64,000 nucleotides of DNA from Burkholderia sp. lig30 (GTDB lineage: Bacteria; Pseudomonadota; Gammaproteobacteria; Burkholderiales; Burkholderiaceae). The stretch's first letter is position 1. Every line of letters begins with the position of its first letter. The stretch spans positions 1 through 64,000 of the forward strand of contig NZ_JGVW01000084.1 of NCBI RefSeq assembly GCF_000687455.2, read 5' to 3'. Below are positions 56,627 to 64,000 of the stretch, piece by piece. The translations under genes were made by a program, and so were the position numbers. A model generated the notes under the pieces. The model saw only the letters and a list, made by a program, of their open reading frames with translations. It was not told the DNA's origin and did not search any database.

Positions 56627-58558
56627 GTGATCCGTTTCAATCAGTTCAGTCTTGCGCGCGGCACCAAGCCGCTTTTCGACGCGGCCACGTTCGTGCTCAA
56701 CCCCGGCGAGAAGGCCGGCCTGATCGGCGCGAACGGCGCCGGCAAGTCGACGCTGTTCGCGGTGTTGCGCGGCGAGCTGCATGCCGACGCCGGCGATTTC
56801 TCGATGCCGCCGTCATGGCAGATCGCCCACGTGTCGCAGGAAACGCCCGCCGTCGACCGCACCGCGCTCGATTACACGCTCGACGGCGACGCTGCGTTGC
56901 GCGCGATCGAGGCGCGCATCGCCGCCGCGTCGGCCGCGCACGACGGCGCGGCGGAAGCGGACGCGCACGCCGCGTTCGCCGATGCCGACGGCTATACCGC
57001 GCCGGCGCGCGCCGAGGCCCTGCTGCTCGGCCTCGGCTTCACGCTCGCACAGACGCGCGAGCCGGTCGCGAGCTTCTCCGGCGGCTGGCGCATGCGCCTG
57101 AACCTCGCGCAGGCGCTGATGTGCCGCTCCGATCTGCTGCTGCTCGACGAACCGACCAACCACCTGGATCTCGACGCGATCGTCTGGCTCGAAGACTGGC
57201 TGCACCGTTACCCGGGCACGCTCGTCGTGATCTCGCACGACCGCGAGTTCCTCGACGCGATCTGCAACGTCACGCTGCACCTCGACAACCGTCAGGTGAA
57301 GCGCTATGGCGGCAACTACTCGCAGTTCGAAGTGCTGCGCGCGCAGCAGCTGACGCTCCAGCAGAGCGCCTACGAGAAACAGCAGCGCACGATCGAGCAT
57401 CTGCAGAGCTTCATCGACCGCTTCAAGGCCCAGGCGACCAAGGCGCGGCAGGCGCAGAGCCGGATGAAGGCGCTGGAGAAGATGGAACTGATCGCGCCGG
57501 CGCACGTCGCGTCGCCGTTTACGTTCGAATTCCGCACGCCCGATGCGGCACCCAACCCGATGATGGTGATGGAGGACGTCCGCTGCGGCTACCACGGCGA
57601 CGACGGCGCCGAGATCCCGATCGTCGAGCGCGTGTCGCTGTCGATCCAGAACGGCCAGCGCATCGGCCTGCTCGGCGCGAACGGCCAGGGCAAGTCGACG
57701 CTGATCAAGACGCTGGCGGGCACGCTCGCGCCGCTGTCCGGGCATGTCCGCGAAGGCAAGGGGCTGACGATCGGCTATTTCGCGCAACACCAGCTCGAGA
57801 CGCTGCGCGAGGACGACTCCCCGCTCGCCCATCTTGCGCGACTGGCGCCCGACACACGCGAGCAGGAGCTGCGCGATTTCCTCGGCGGCTTCAATTTTTC
57901 CGGGGAAATGGCCACCAACCCGGTCGGGCCGTTCTCCGGCGGCGAAAAGGCGCGGCTCGCGCTCGCGCTGATCATCTGGCAGAAGCCGAACCTGCTGCTG
58001 CTCGACGAACCGACCAACCACCTCGACCTCGAGACGCGCCATGCGCTGACGATGGCGCTCGCGCAATTCGAAGGCACGCTGATCCTCGTGTCGCACGACC
58101 GTCATCTGCTGCGCGCGACGACCGACCAGTTCATGCTCGTCGCCAAACACCGGCTCCAGCCGTTCGACGGCGATCTCGACGATTACCGGGACTGGCTGCT
58201 CCAGCACGCCGCCGAGCAGCGCGCGGCGGCGAAGGCGGACAGCGCGGCCGCGCCGGCCACCGGCCCCGTCGTCAACCGCAAGGACCAGAAGCGGCAGGAA
58301 GCCGAGCAGCGCCAGCGCCTGTCGCATCTCAAGAAGCCGCTGCAAACGCGCATCGCGAAGCTGGAAAAGGAAATGGAAACGCTGCACGCGCAGAAGGCGC
58401 GGCTCGACGCGTTCGTCGCCGATCCGGCGAGCTACGAGGCAGCGCGCAAAACGGAGCTGACCGACGCGATCCGCACGCTCGGCGACGTCAACAGCCGGCT
58501 CGAGACCGTCGAGGCCGACTGGCTGGCTGCGCAGGAGGAACTGGAGCAGATCGGCTGA
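56627..58558 (+). CDS. ABC-F ATPase, YheS type
   Basis: A soluble 643-residue protein with two ABC ATPase domains and no membrane segments. The first domain has Walker A GANGAGKST (about residues 32-40) and signature SGGWRMRLNLAQALMC. The second has GANGQGKST and SGGEKARLALALIIW. Both have Walker B LLLLDEPTNHLDL. The interdomain linker (SYIDRF-like LQSFIDRFKAQATKARQAQS) and the charged C-terminal helices match YheS. ABC-F proteins of this type act on the ribosomal E site. The start is GTG at 56627; TAAAAT at about 56594-56600 may be the -10. Confidence 0.93.
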   Translation: MIRFNQFSLARGTKPLFDAATFVLNPGEKAGLIGANGAGKSTLFAVLRGELHADAGDFSMPPSWQIAHVSQETPAVDRTALDYTLDGDAALRAIEARIAAASAAHDGAAEADAHAAFADADGYTAPARAEALLLGLGFTLAQTREPVASFSGGWRMRLNLAQALMCRSDLLLLDEPTNHLDLDAIVWLEDWLHRYPGTLVVISHDREFLDAICNVTLHLDNRQVKRYGGNYSQFEVLRAQQLTLQQSAYEKQQRTIEHLQSFIDRFKAQATKARQAQSRMKALEKMELIAPAHVASPFTFEFRTPDAAPNPMMVMEDVRCGYHGDDGAEIPIVERVSLSIQNGQRIGLLGANGQGKSTLIKTLAGTLAPLSGHVREGKGLTIGYFAQHQLETLREDDSPLAHLARLAPDTREQELRDFLGGFNFSGEMATNPVGPFSGGEKARLALALIIWQKPNLLLLDEPTNHLDLETRHALTMALAQFEGTLILVSHDRHLLRATTDQFMLVAKHRLQPFDGDLDDYRDWLLQHAAEQRAAAKADSAAAPATGPVVNRKDQKRQEAEQRQRLSHLKKPLQTRIAKLEKEMETLHAQKARLDAFVADPASYEAARKTELTDAIRTLGDVNSRLETVEADWLAAQEELEQIG

Positions 58559-58581
58559 CGGACGCGCCTGCGGGCGTGCCG

Positions 58582-58611
58582 CGGGCCGCTGGCGAATCGC
58601 CCCGCGGCCCG
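58582..58611. terminator. Possible terminator hairpin after the ABC-F gene
   Basis: CGGGCCGC (58582-58589) pairs with GCGGCCCG (58604-58611), and GGCG/CGCC extend the helix inward around an AAT loop. No T-run follows. It lies between two convergent genes. Confidence 0.4.
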
Positions 58612-58643
58612 GCCGGCAAGCCCGGCTTGACGCGTGCTTCCGG

Positions 58644-58913
58644 TCAGCGCCGCCGCAGCGTGTCGCGCGGCATCTGTTCGTCGTCGCGCATCAGGTGCCG
58701 GCGCCCTTCGGGCGGCCGCTGCATCGCCGCGACGACTTCCGCCTCGGTCACGTGCTCGGCCACCACGCGGCGGGCGACGCGCCCTTCCGCATCGATCCAC
58801 TCGACGATCCTGCAACCGCCGCCCCACGGCTGGCGAATCGGCTCCGACACGCGACAGCCACGCAGGTTGTAATCGCGCCCGACGGGCGCTTCCACAGACC
58901 GTTTCACATCCAT
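58644..58913 (-). CDS. Small basic conserved hypothetical protein (DUF2866-like)
   Basis: An 89-residue, Arg-rich protein with compact, non-repetitive middle (PVGRDYNLRGCRVSEPIRQP, then CRIVEWIDAEGRVARRVVAE), followed by a predicted helix (EAEVVAAMQRP) and a basic tail. It resembles a Burkholderia-restricted family I believe is DUF2866. Coding is supported by sensible residue composition and by AAAGGA just upstream of the start at 58913; a nearby alternative ATG exists. Function unknown. Confidence 0.6.
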   Translation of the reverse strand: MDVKRSVEAPVGRDYNLRGCRVSEPIRQPWGGGCRIVEWIDAEGRVARRVVAEHVTEAEVVAAMQRPPEGRRHLMRDDEQMPRDTLRRR

Positions 58914-59040
58914 CCTTTGCGCATCGCGCGGTTCGACAGTTCGTCAAAGGATAGGGAAGCGCGATGTCCGGCGGGTTACAGAAGCCTACAAAAACATTAC
59001 ACGCAATTACGCGACAGGACGGCGGGCGTGCCGCGCGCCG

Positions 59041-60417
59041 TCACTCGAGCCCGCGCACGCGGTCGATCGCCTGTTCGAGCCGCTCGACCGCGATCACCTG
59101 CAGCCCGTCGACCGGCTGCTTCGGCGCGTTCGCCTTCGGAATCAGCGCCGTCGTGAAGCCGAGCTTCGCGGCCTCGCGCAGCCGTTCCTGGCCACGCGGC
59201 GACGGGCGGATCTCGCCCGCGAGCCCCACTTCGCCGAAGACGATCAGGCCCTTCGGCAGCGGCTTGTTGCGCATCGACGAGTGGATGGCGAGCAGCACCG
59301 CGAGATCGGCGGCCGGCTCGGCGATCTTCACGCCGCCGACCGCGTTGAGGAACACGTCCTGGTCGAAGCACGCGATGCCCGCATGGCGGTGCAGCACGGC
59401 GAGCAGCATCGCGAGCCGGTTCTGCTCGAGGCCGACCGCGAGGCGGCGCGGATTCGGCACATGAGCGGTATCGACGAGCGCCTGGACCTCGACCAGCAGC
59501 GGACGCGTGCCCTCCTGCGTCACCAGCACGCACGAGCCGGGCACCACCTGTTCATGCTGCGACAGGAACAGCGCGGACGGATTGGCGACGCCGCGCAGGC
59601 CGCGCTCGGTCATCGCGAACACGCCCAGCTCGTTGACCGCGCCGAAACGGTTCTTGAACGCGCGCACGAGCCGGAACGACGAATGGGTGTCGCCTTCGAA
59701 ATACAGCACCGTGTCGACGATGTGCTCGAGCACGCGCGGGCCGGCCAGATTGCCTTCCTTCGTCACGTGGCCGACCATGATGATCGCGGTGCCGGACTGC
59801 TTCGCGATGCGCGTCAGTTGCGCCGCGCACTCGCGCACCTGCGCGACCGAGCCGGGCGCCGACGTGAGCGCTTCCGAATAGACGGTCTGGATCGAGTCGA
59901 CGACGGCGACGTCGGGGCGCTCCGCGTCGATCGCCGCCTGGATCTTCTCGAGCTGGATCTCGGCGAGCAGCTTCAGTTCGGCCGCCGGCACACCGCCGTC
60001 GAGCAGCGCGAGCCGCTGCGCGCGCAACGCGATCTGCGCGGCCGATTCCTCGCCGCTGATATAGAGCGTGCGGCGCTCGCTCGCGATGCCGGCGAGCGAC
60101 TGCAGCAGCAGCGTCGACTTGCCGATGCCCGGATCACCGCCGATCAGCACGACGCCCCCCGCGACGAGGCCGCCGCCGAGCACCCGGTCGAATTCGCCGA
60201 TGCCGGTCGAAAAGCGCGGCACGTCGGCCGCCTCGATGTCGGCGAGGCGCTGCACCGGCGCGCGCTTTGCGAGCGACTGAAAGCGGTGCGCCGACGGCGA
60301 CTCCGCGGCCGACTCGACAAGCGTGTTCCACGCGTGGCACGACGGGCATTGCCCCTGCCACTTCGGCGTCTGGCCGCCGCACTCGCTGCAGACGTAAACG
60401 GTCTTCTGCTTGGCCAC
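59041..60417 (-). CDS. radA: DNA repair protein RadA
   Basis: A hexameric DnaB-like helicase that extends D-loops in recombination. The 458 residues contain an N-terminal C4 zinc finger (CSECGGQTPKWQGQCPSC), Walker A in VVLIGGDPGIGKSTLLLQSL, the RadA-specific RAFKNRFGAVNELGVFAM loop, and a C-terminal Lon-like domain (LPKGLIVFGEVGLAGEIRPS). The start is GTG at 60417 with AAGGG about nine bases upstream. It begins 11 bp after alr, so the two form an operon. Confidence 0.96.
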   Translation of the reverse strand: MAKQKTVYVCSECGGQTPKWQGQCPSCHAWNTLVESAAESPSAHRFQSLAKRAPVQRLADIEAADVPRFSTGIGEFDRVLGGGLVAGGVVLIGGDPGIGKSTLLLQSLAGIASERRTLYISGEESAAQIALRAQRLALLDGGVPAAELKLLAEIQLEKIQAAIDAERPDVAVVDSIQTVYSEALTSAPGSVAQVRECAAQLTRIAKQSGTAIIMVGHVTKEGNLAGPRVLEHIVDTVLYFEGDTHSSFRLVRAFKNRFGAVNELGVFAMTERGLRGVANPSALFLSQHEQVVPGSCVLVTQEGTRPLLVEVQALVDTAHVPNPRRLAVGLEQNRLAMLLAVLHRHAGIACFDQDVFLNAVGGVKIAEPAADLAVLLAIHSSMRNKPLPKGLIVFGEVGLAGEIRPSPRGQERLREAAKLGFTTALIPKANAPKQPVDGLQVIAVERLEQAIDRVRGLE

Positions 60418-60428
60418 GTGATGCGCCC

Positions 60429-61499
60429 TTATTCCGCGCGCACCGGCACGCGGGCCGCGACCGCGCACATCAGCTCGTAACCGATCGTGCCGCAATGGCG
60501 CGCGACGTCGTCGATCGGCAGCGCCTCGCCCCACAGTTCGACGCGCGAGCCAACATTGGCCTGCGGACACGGGGTCAGGTCGACGGTCAGCATGTCCATC
60601 GACACGCGGCCGACGATCCGCGTACGGATGCCGTCGACGATCACCGGCGCGCCTTCGGGCGCAACACGCGGATAACCGTCCGCGTAGCCGCACGCGACGA
60701 CGCCGATGCGCATCTGCGCGTGCGCCGAGAACGTCGATCCGTAGCCGATCGTCTGCCCCTTCGCGATCGTCTGCACGGCGATCAGCTCGGACGCGAGCGT
60801 CATCGCCGGCTTGAGGCCGGTGTCCGCGATGTCGGCGCTCGCGCCCGACGGCGACGCGCCATACAGCATGATCCCCGGGCGCACCCAGTCGAAATGGGTG
60901 GCCGGGTGCCAAAGCACCGCCGCGGAATTCGCGAGGCTGCGCGCGCCGGCGATGCTCGCGGCACCGCGCTCGAAGGTCGCCAGCTGCTCGGCGACGCCGC
61001 GCTCGCTGTCCGCATCCGAAAAATGCGTCATCAGCGTGATCTGGCCGACGCCCGGGCACGTGCGCGCGCGCTCCCACGCGGCGCGGAACTTCTCCGGCGT
61101 GTAGCCGAGGCGGTTCATGCCGCTGTTCATCTTCAGCTGGATGTTGACCGGCTTGGACAGCCGCGCCGTTTCCAGCATCCGCATCTGCTCGTCGTTGTGG
61201 ACCGTCGTCGTGAGGCTGTAGCGGTCGATCACGTCGATGTCGGTCGAGCGGAAAAAGCCTTCCAGCAGCAGAATCGGCCCGGCCCAGCCCAGCTCGCGCA
61301 GCTTGACGGCCTCGTCGAGATCGAGCAGCCCGAAGCCGTCGGTGCCCCGGAGGCCGGGAAACGCCCGCGCGAGGCCGTGCCCGTAGGCGTTCGCCTTGAC
61401 GACGGCCCAGACCTTGGACTGGCCGGCGCAGCGGCGGGCGACGGAAAGATTGTTCGCAAGAGCGGCGGTGTGGATGGTGGCAGAGATCGGGCGCGGCAT
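60429..61499 (-). CDS. alr: Alanine racemase
   Basis: A PLP enzyme that makes D-alanine for peptidoglycan. The 356 residues carry the PLP-Lys in [18 protein letters not shown] (about residues 30-47), the barrel strand [12 protein letters not shown], and the second catalytic base Tyr in [18 protein letters not shown]. The C-terminal domain has [13 protein letters not shown]. The ATG at 61499 ([10 protein letters not shown]) fits the family. It diverges from lplT across 219 bp, in which the stretch around 61600-61640 is AT-rich and has TATAAA at 61621-61626. Confidence 0.96.
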   Translation of the reverse strand: MPRPISATIHTAALANNLSVARRCAGQSKVWAVVKANAYGHGLARAFPGLRGTDGFGLLDLDEAVKLRELGWAGPILLLEGFFRSTDIDVIDRYSLTTTVHNDEQMRMLETARLSKPVNIQLKMNSGMNRLGYTPEKFRAAWERARTCPGVGQITLMTHFSDADSERGVAEQLATFERGAASIAGARSLANSAAVLWHPATHFDWVRPGIMLYGASPSGASADIADTGLKPAMTLASELIAVQTIAKGQTIGYGSTFSAHAQMRIGVVACGYADGYPRVAPEGAPVIVDGIRTRIVGRVSMDMLTVDLTPCPQANVGSRVELWGEALPIDDVARHCGTIGYELMCAVAARVPVRAE

Positions 61500-61718
61500 G
61501 GGAATTTTTACGTAAAGACGCTTGCGAATCATCAGCTTAGCGCGCCTTTTGAGCACTGTAGCCGACAATTCACGGAACGATCGGGGAATCTTGCTAGTCC
61601 GAGTTGCTGTATTTTCGTGTTATAAAGCCGTGCGCACAACCCATTTCGAACGGAATAAGCCGATCGCATATCAGGCGGCCCTCGCGGCCGAGCCGCAGCG
61701 AGGAAAGCATCGCTTCAG

Positions 61719-63026
61719 ATGAAAAAAGGTTTTTACACCATCATGGCCGCGCAGTTTTTCTCGTCGCTGGCCGACAATGCGCTTCTCATCGCCGCCATCG
61801 CCCTGCTGAAAGATCTGCACGCTCCCAACTGGATGACACCGCTGCTCAAGCTGTTCTTCGTGTTGTCCTACGTCGTGCTGGCGGCGTTCGTCGGGGCTTT
61901 CGCGGATTCGCGCCCGAAGGGGCGCGTGATGTTCATCACCAACTCGATCAAGGTCGTCGGCTGCCTCACCATGCTGCTCGGCGCGCATCCGCTGTTCGCA
62001 TACGGAGTCGTCGGCTTCGGCGCAGCGGCCTACTCGCCCGCGAAGTATGGCATTCTCACCGAGCTGCTGCCGGCCGACCGGCTCGTCGCGGCGAACGGCT
62101 GGATCGAGGGCACGACCGTCAGCTCGATCATCCTCGGCACGGTGCTGGGCGGCGCGCTGATCAGCCCTCACATCGCGTCGCACGTGATCGCGCACACCCC
62201 GGCGTCGATCAACACGCCCGCCGAAGCGGCGATGCTGGTCATCATGGCGATCTACGTGATCGCCGCGCTGTTCAACCTGCGGATTCCCGACACCGGCGCA
62301 CGCTACCCGCGGCAGCAGCACGGCCCGATCAAGCTCATCAGCGACTTCGCTGACTGCTTCACGTCGCTCTGGCACGACAAGCTCGGCCAGATCTCGCTTG
62401 CCGTCACGACGCTCTTCTGGGGCGCGGGCGCGACGCTGCAGTTCATCGTGCTGAAGTGGGCCGAGGTGTCGCTCGGCATGTCGCTGTCCGAAGGCGCGAT
62501 CCTGCAGGCGGTCGTCGCGGTCGGCGTCGCCGGGGGCGCGATCGCCGCGGCCGGCCGGATTCCGCTGAAAAAATCGCTCACGGTGCTGCCCGTCGGGATC
62601 ATGATGGGCATCGCGGTGATGCTGATGGCGTTCTACACGCGCGACCTGTTCCCGTCGGACTGGGTCGTCCACGTCGGCCACCTGCGCGTGCCCGTCTATC
62701 TGCTGATCGCCTACCTGTTCCTGATGGTGGTCGGCGCGCTATCGGGCTACTTTGTGGTGCCGATGAACGCGCTGCTGCAGCATCGCGGCCATGTGTTGCT
62801 GTCGGCCGGCCACTCGATCGCCGTGCAGAACTTCAACGAGAATCTGTCGGTGCTCGTGATGCTGTGCCTGTATGCGGTGCTCGTGTGGCTCGACGTGCCG
62901 GTCGGCGTCGTGATCGTGCTGTTCGGCACGTTCGTCTGCCTGACGATGTGGCTCGTGATCCGCCGTCACCAGGCAAACCAGCGCCAGTTCGACTCGGTCG
63001 CGCTGATCGGCGAGTCGAAGCACTGA
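61719..63026 (+). CDS. lplT: Lysophospholipid transporter LplT
   Basis: A 435-residue MFS flippase of the inner membrane. It brings lysophospholipids to the inner leaflet for re-acylation. About twelve hydrophobic helices are visible. Family marks are [20 protein letters not shown] at the N-terminus, [38 protein letters not shown] and the late [20 protein letters not shown]. In many bacteria the acyltransferase Aas is fused or adjacent; no such gene is seen here. thiD follows after 70 bp. Confidence 0.94.
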   Translation: MKKGFYTIMAAQFFSSLADNALLIAAIALLKDLHAPNWMTPLLKLFFVLSYVVLAAFVGAFADSRPKGRVMFITNSIKVVGCLTMLLGAHPLFAYGVVGFGAAAYSPAKYGILTELLPADRLVAANGWIEGTTVSSIILGTVLGGALISPHIASHVIAHTPASINTPAEAAMLVIMAIYVIAALFNLRIPDTGARYPRQQHGPIKLISDFADCFTSLWHDKLGQISLAVTTLFWGAGATLQFIVLKWAEVSLGMSLSEGAILQAVVAVGVAGGAIAAAGRIPLKKSLTVLPVGIMMGIAVMLMAFYTRDLFPSDWVVHVGHLRVPVYLLIAYLFLMVVGALSGYFVVPMNALLQHRGHVLLSAGHSIAVQNFNENLSVLVMLCLYAVLVWLDVPVGVVIVLFGTFVCLTMWLVIRRHQANQRQFDSVALIGESKH

Positions 63027-63096
63027 GCCGGCTCCCGCTACACTGTCTCCTGTCCGATTCTCCGTGCCGGTTCGCCCGAACCGGCACTTCGCCATC

Positions 63097-63906
63097 ATGA
63101 CGCACCCGATTCCCAACGTTCTCACGATCGCCGGCTCCGACTCCGGCGGCGGCGCCGGCATCCAGGCAGACCTGAAGACGTTCTCCGCGCTCGGCGCCTA
63201 TGGTGCGAGCGTGATCACCGCGCTGACCGCGCAGAACACGCAGGGCGTGACCGGCGTGCACGCGCCCGACGCCGCATTCGTGACCGCGCAGCTCGACGCG
63301 GTGTTCGGCGACATCCGCATCGACGCGGTGAAGATCGGCATGCTGGCGAACGCGGCGATCGTCCGCGCGGTGGCCGACGCGCTGCGGCGCCATGCGCCCC
63401 GCTACGTGGTGCTGGATACGGTGATGATCTCGAAAAGCGCGCACGCGCTGCTCGCGCCGGACGCGGTCGACGCGCTGCGCGACGAGCTGCTGCCGCTCGC
63501 GAGCGTCGTCACGCCGAACCTGCCCGAAGCAGCGGCGCTGCTCGGCGAAGCGGCGGCCGTCACCGAGGACGACATGGTGCGCCAGGGTCGGGCGCTGCTG
63601 AAAGCCGGCGCGCAGGCCGTGCTGATGAAGGGCGGCCACCTGCCGGATGCGGCGGCGAGCCCCGACTGGCTCGTCGACGCGGCGCATGCGCTCAGGCTCG
63701 ACGGCGCACGCGTGCCGGTCAGCAACACGCACGGCACCGGCTGCACGCTGTCGTCGGCGATCGCGGCGCTGCTGCCGCGACATGCGGATCTCGACAGCGC
63801 CGTATCCGCGGCCAAGGCATACCTGACCGGCGCGATCGCCGCCAGCGGCCAGCTCGACGTCGGCCACGGCGTCGGCCCGGTCCATCACTTTTACCGCTGG
63901 TGGTAA
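63097..63906 (+). CDS. thiD: Hydroxymethylpyrimidine/phosphomethylpyrimidine kinase
   Basis: It phosphorylates HMP twice to HMP-diphosphate for thiamine synthesis. The 269 residues belong to the ribokinase fold: [20 protein letters not shown] (substrate loop), [15 protein letters not shown], and the ATP/anion-hole motif [20 protein letters not shown] with the catalytic Cys. The start at 63097 ([16 protein letters not shown]) is the family start. No thiamine riboswitch is visible upstream. Confidence 0.96.
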   Translation: MTHPIPNVLTIAGSDSGGGAGIQADLKTFSALGAYGASVITALTAQNTQGVTGVHAPDAAFVTAQLDAVFGDIRIDAVKIGMLANAAIVRAVADALRRHAPRYVVLDTVMISKSAHALLAPDAVDALRDELLPLASVVTPNLPEAAALLGEAAAVTEDDMVRQGRALLKAGAQAVLMKGGHLPDAAASPDWLVDAAHALRLDGARVPVSNTHGTGCTLSSAIAALLPRHADLDSAVSAAKAYLTGAIAASGQLDVGHGVGPVHHFYRWW

Positions 63907-63924
63907 GCGCGCGCTGACGCGCCG

Positions 63925-64000
63925 TCAACTCGCCGCGAACGCCGCCGCCCGCACGGGCCAGTCGTCGGGCACGACGAAGCCGCGCGCCGTTTCGCGCCAT
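63925..64000 (-). CDS. 3' end of an unidentified gene cut by window
   Basis: The last 24 codons of a leftward frame end at a TGA at 63925-63927: W-R-E-T-A-R-G-F-V-V-P-D-D-W-P-V-R-A and an Ala-rich finish. Third positions are almost all G or C, and the residues look like a real C-terminus. It is convergent with thiD, 18 bp from its stop. Too little is present to name a family. Confidence 0.5.
   Translation of the reverse strand, partial: WRETARGFVVPDDWPVRAAAFAAS

Overview
This window is about 64 kb of a high-GC betaproteobacterial chromosome. Protein sequences and gene order point to a Burkholderia, most likely of the cepacia complex, and to its main chromosome. The support for this is the long envelope operon, the guaA/guaB pair, the divergent ppsA/ppsR pair, the lplT/alr/radA block, and very strong G or C preference at third codon positions. 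No tRNA, rRNA, CRISPR array or intact mobile element was found.

Positions 1 to 7.6 kb are accessory. A leftward operon encodes a XapX-domain membrane protein, a YtcJ-type amidohydrolase, a 48-residue fragment that resembles a DoxX N-terminus, and a secreted glyoxalase-fold protein cut by the window edge. It faces a rightward isochorismatase-family hydrolase across a 457-bp spacer. A frameshifted LysR remnant and two convergent, paralogous AraC regulators follow. Just beyond the 3' end of guaA lie an IS3-type transposase fragment fused to the N-terminal piece of a P4-type integrase, and a cluster of repeats. This looks like the scar of a genomic island that once used guaA as its attachment gene.

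Positions 7.6 to 20 kb hold guaA, a small membrane protein and guaB (GMP synthesis), a DMT-family exporter, rnfH and ratA divergent from smpB (ratA and smpB belong to ribosome and mRNA quality control), a qmcA-nfeD membrane pair, and the divergent ppsA/ppsR pair. PEP synthase and its regulatory kinase/phosphorylase are separated by 384 bp carrying two near-identical motif copies in inverted orientation.

Positions 19.3 to 35.1 kb read leftward as one translation and envelope superoperon: rpsB-tsf-pyrH-frr-uppS-cdsA-dxr-rseP-bamA-skp-lpxD-fabZ-lpxA-lpxB-rnhB-trmH-like. It couples ribosome supply, nucleotide and isoprenoid supply, undecaprenyl carrier, phospholipid and lipid A synthesis, outer-membrane protein assembly and envelope stress proteolysis. 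A good sigma-70-type promoter and a highly structured leader precede rpsB. Hairpins sit between rpsB and tsf and between tsf and pyrH.

Positions 35.4 to 40.7 kb read rightward: map, glnD, and an RluF/RluB-like pseudouridine synthase whose long basic N-terminal extension contains three 129-bp repeats. From 40.8 to 49.6 kb the leftward block is def, ligA, a ZipA-like division protein, smc and a second DMT exporter. From 49.7 to 55.9 kb the rightward block is dapC-dapD-yffB-dapE-prmB (lysine/diaminopimelate synthesis) and a cardiolipin synthase. The last part holds a glutathione peroxidase, a YheS-type ABC-F ATPase, a small basic protein, alr-radA, lplT, thiD and the 3' end of one more gene.

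No new multi-gene system stands out. The observations most worth checking are the guaA island scar, the paired operator-like sites between ppsA and ppsR, the rpsB leader RNA, and the repeat-built tail of the pseudouridine synthase.
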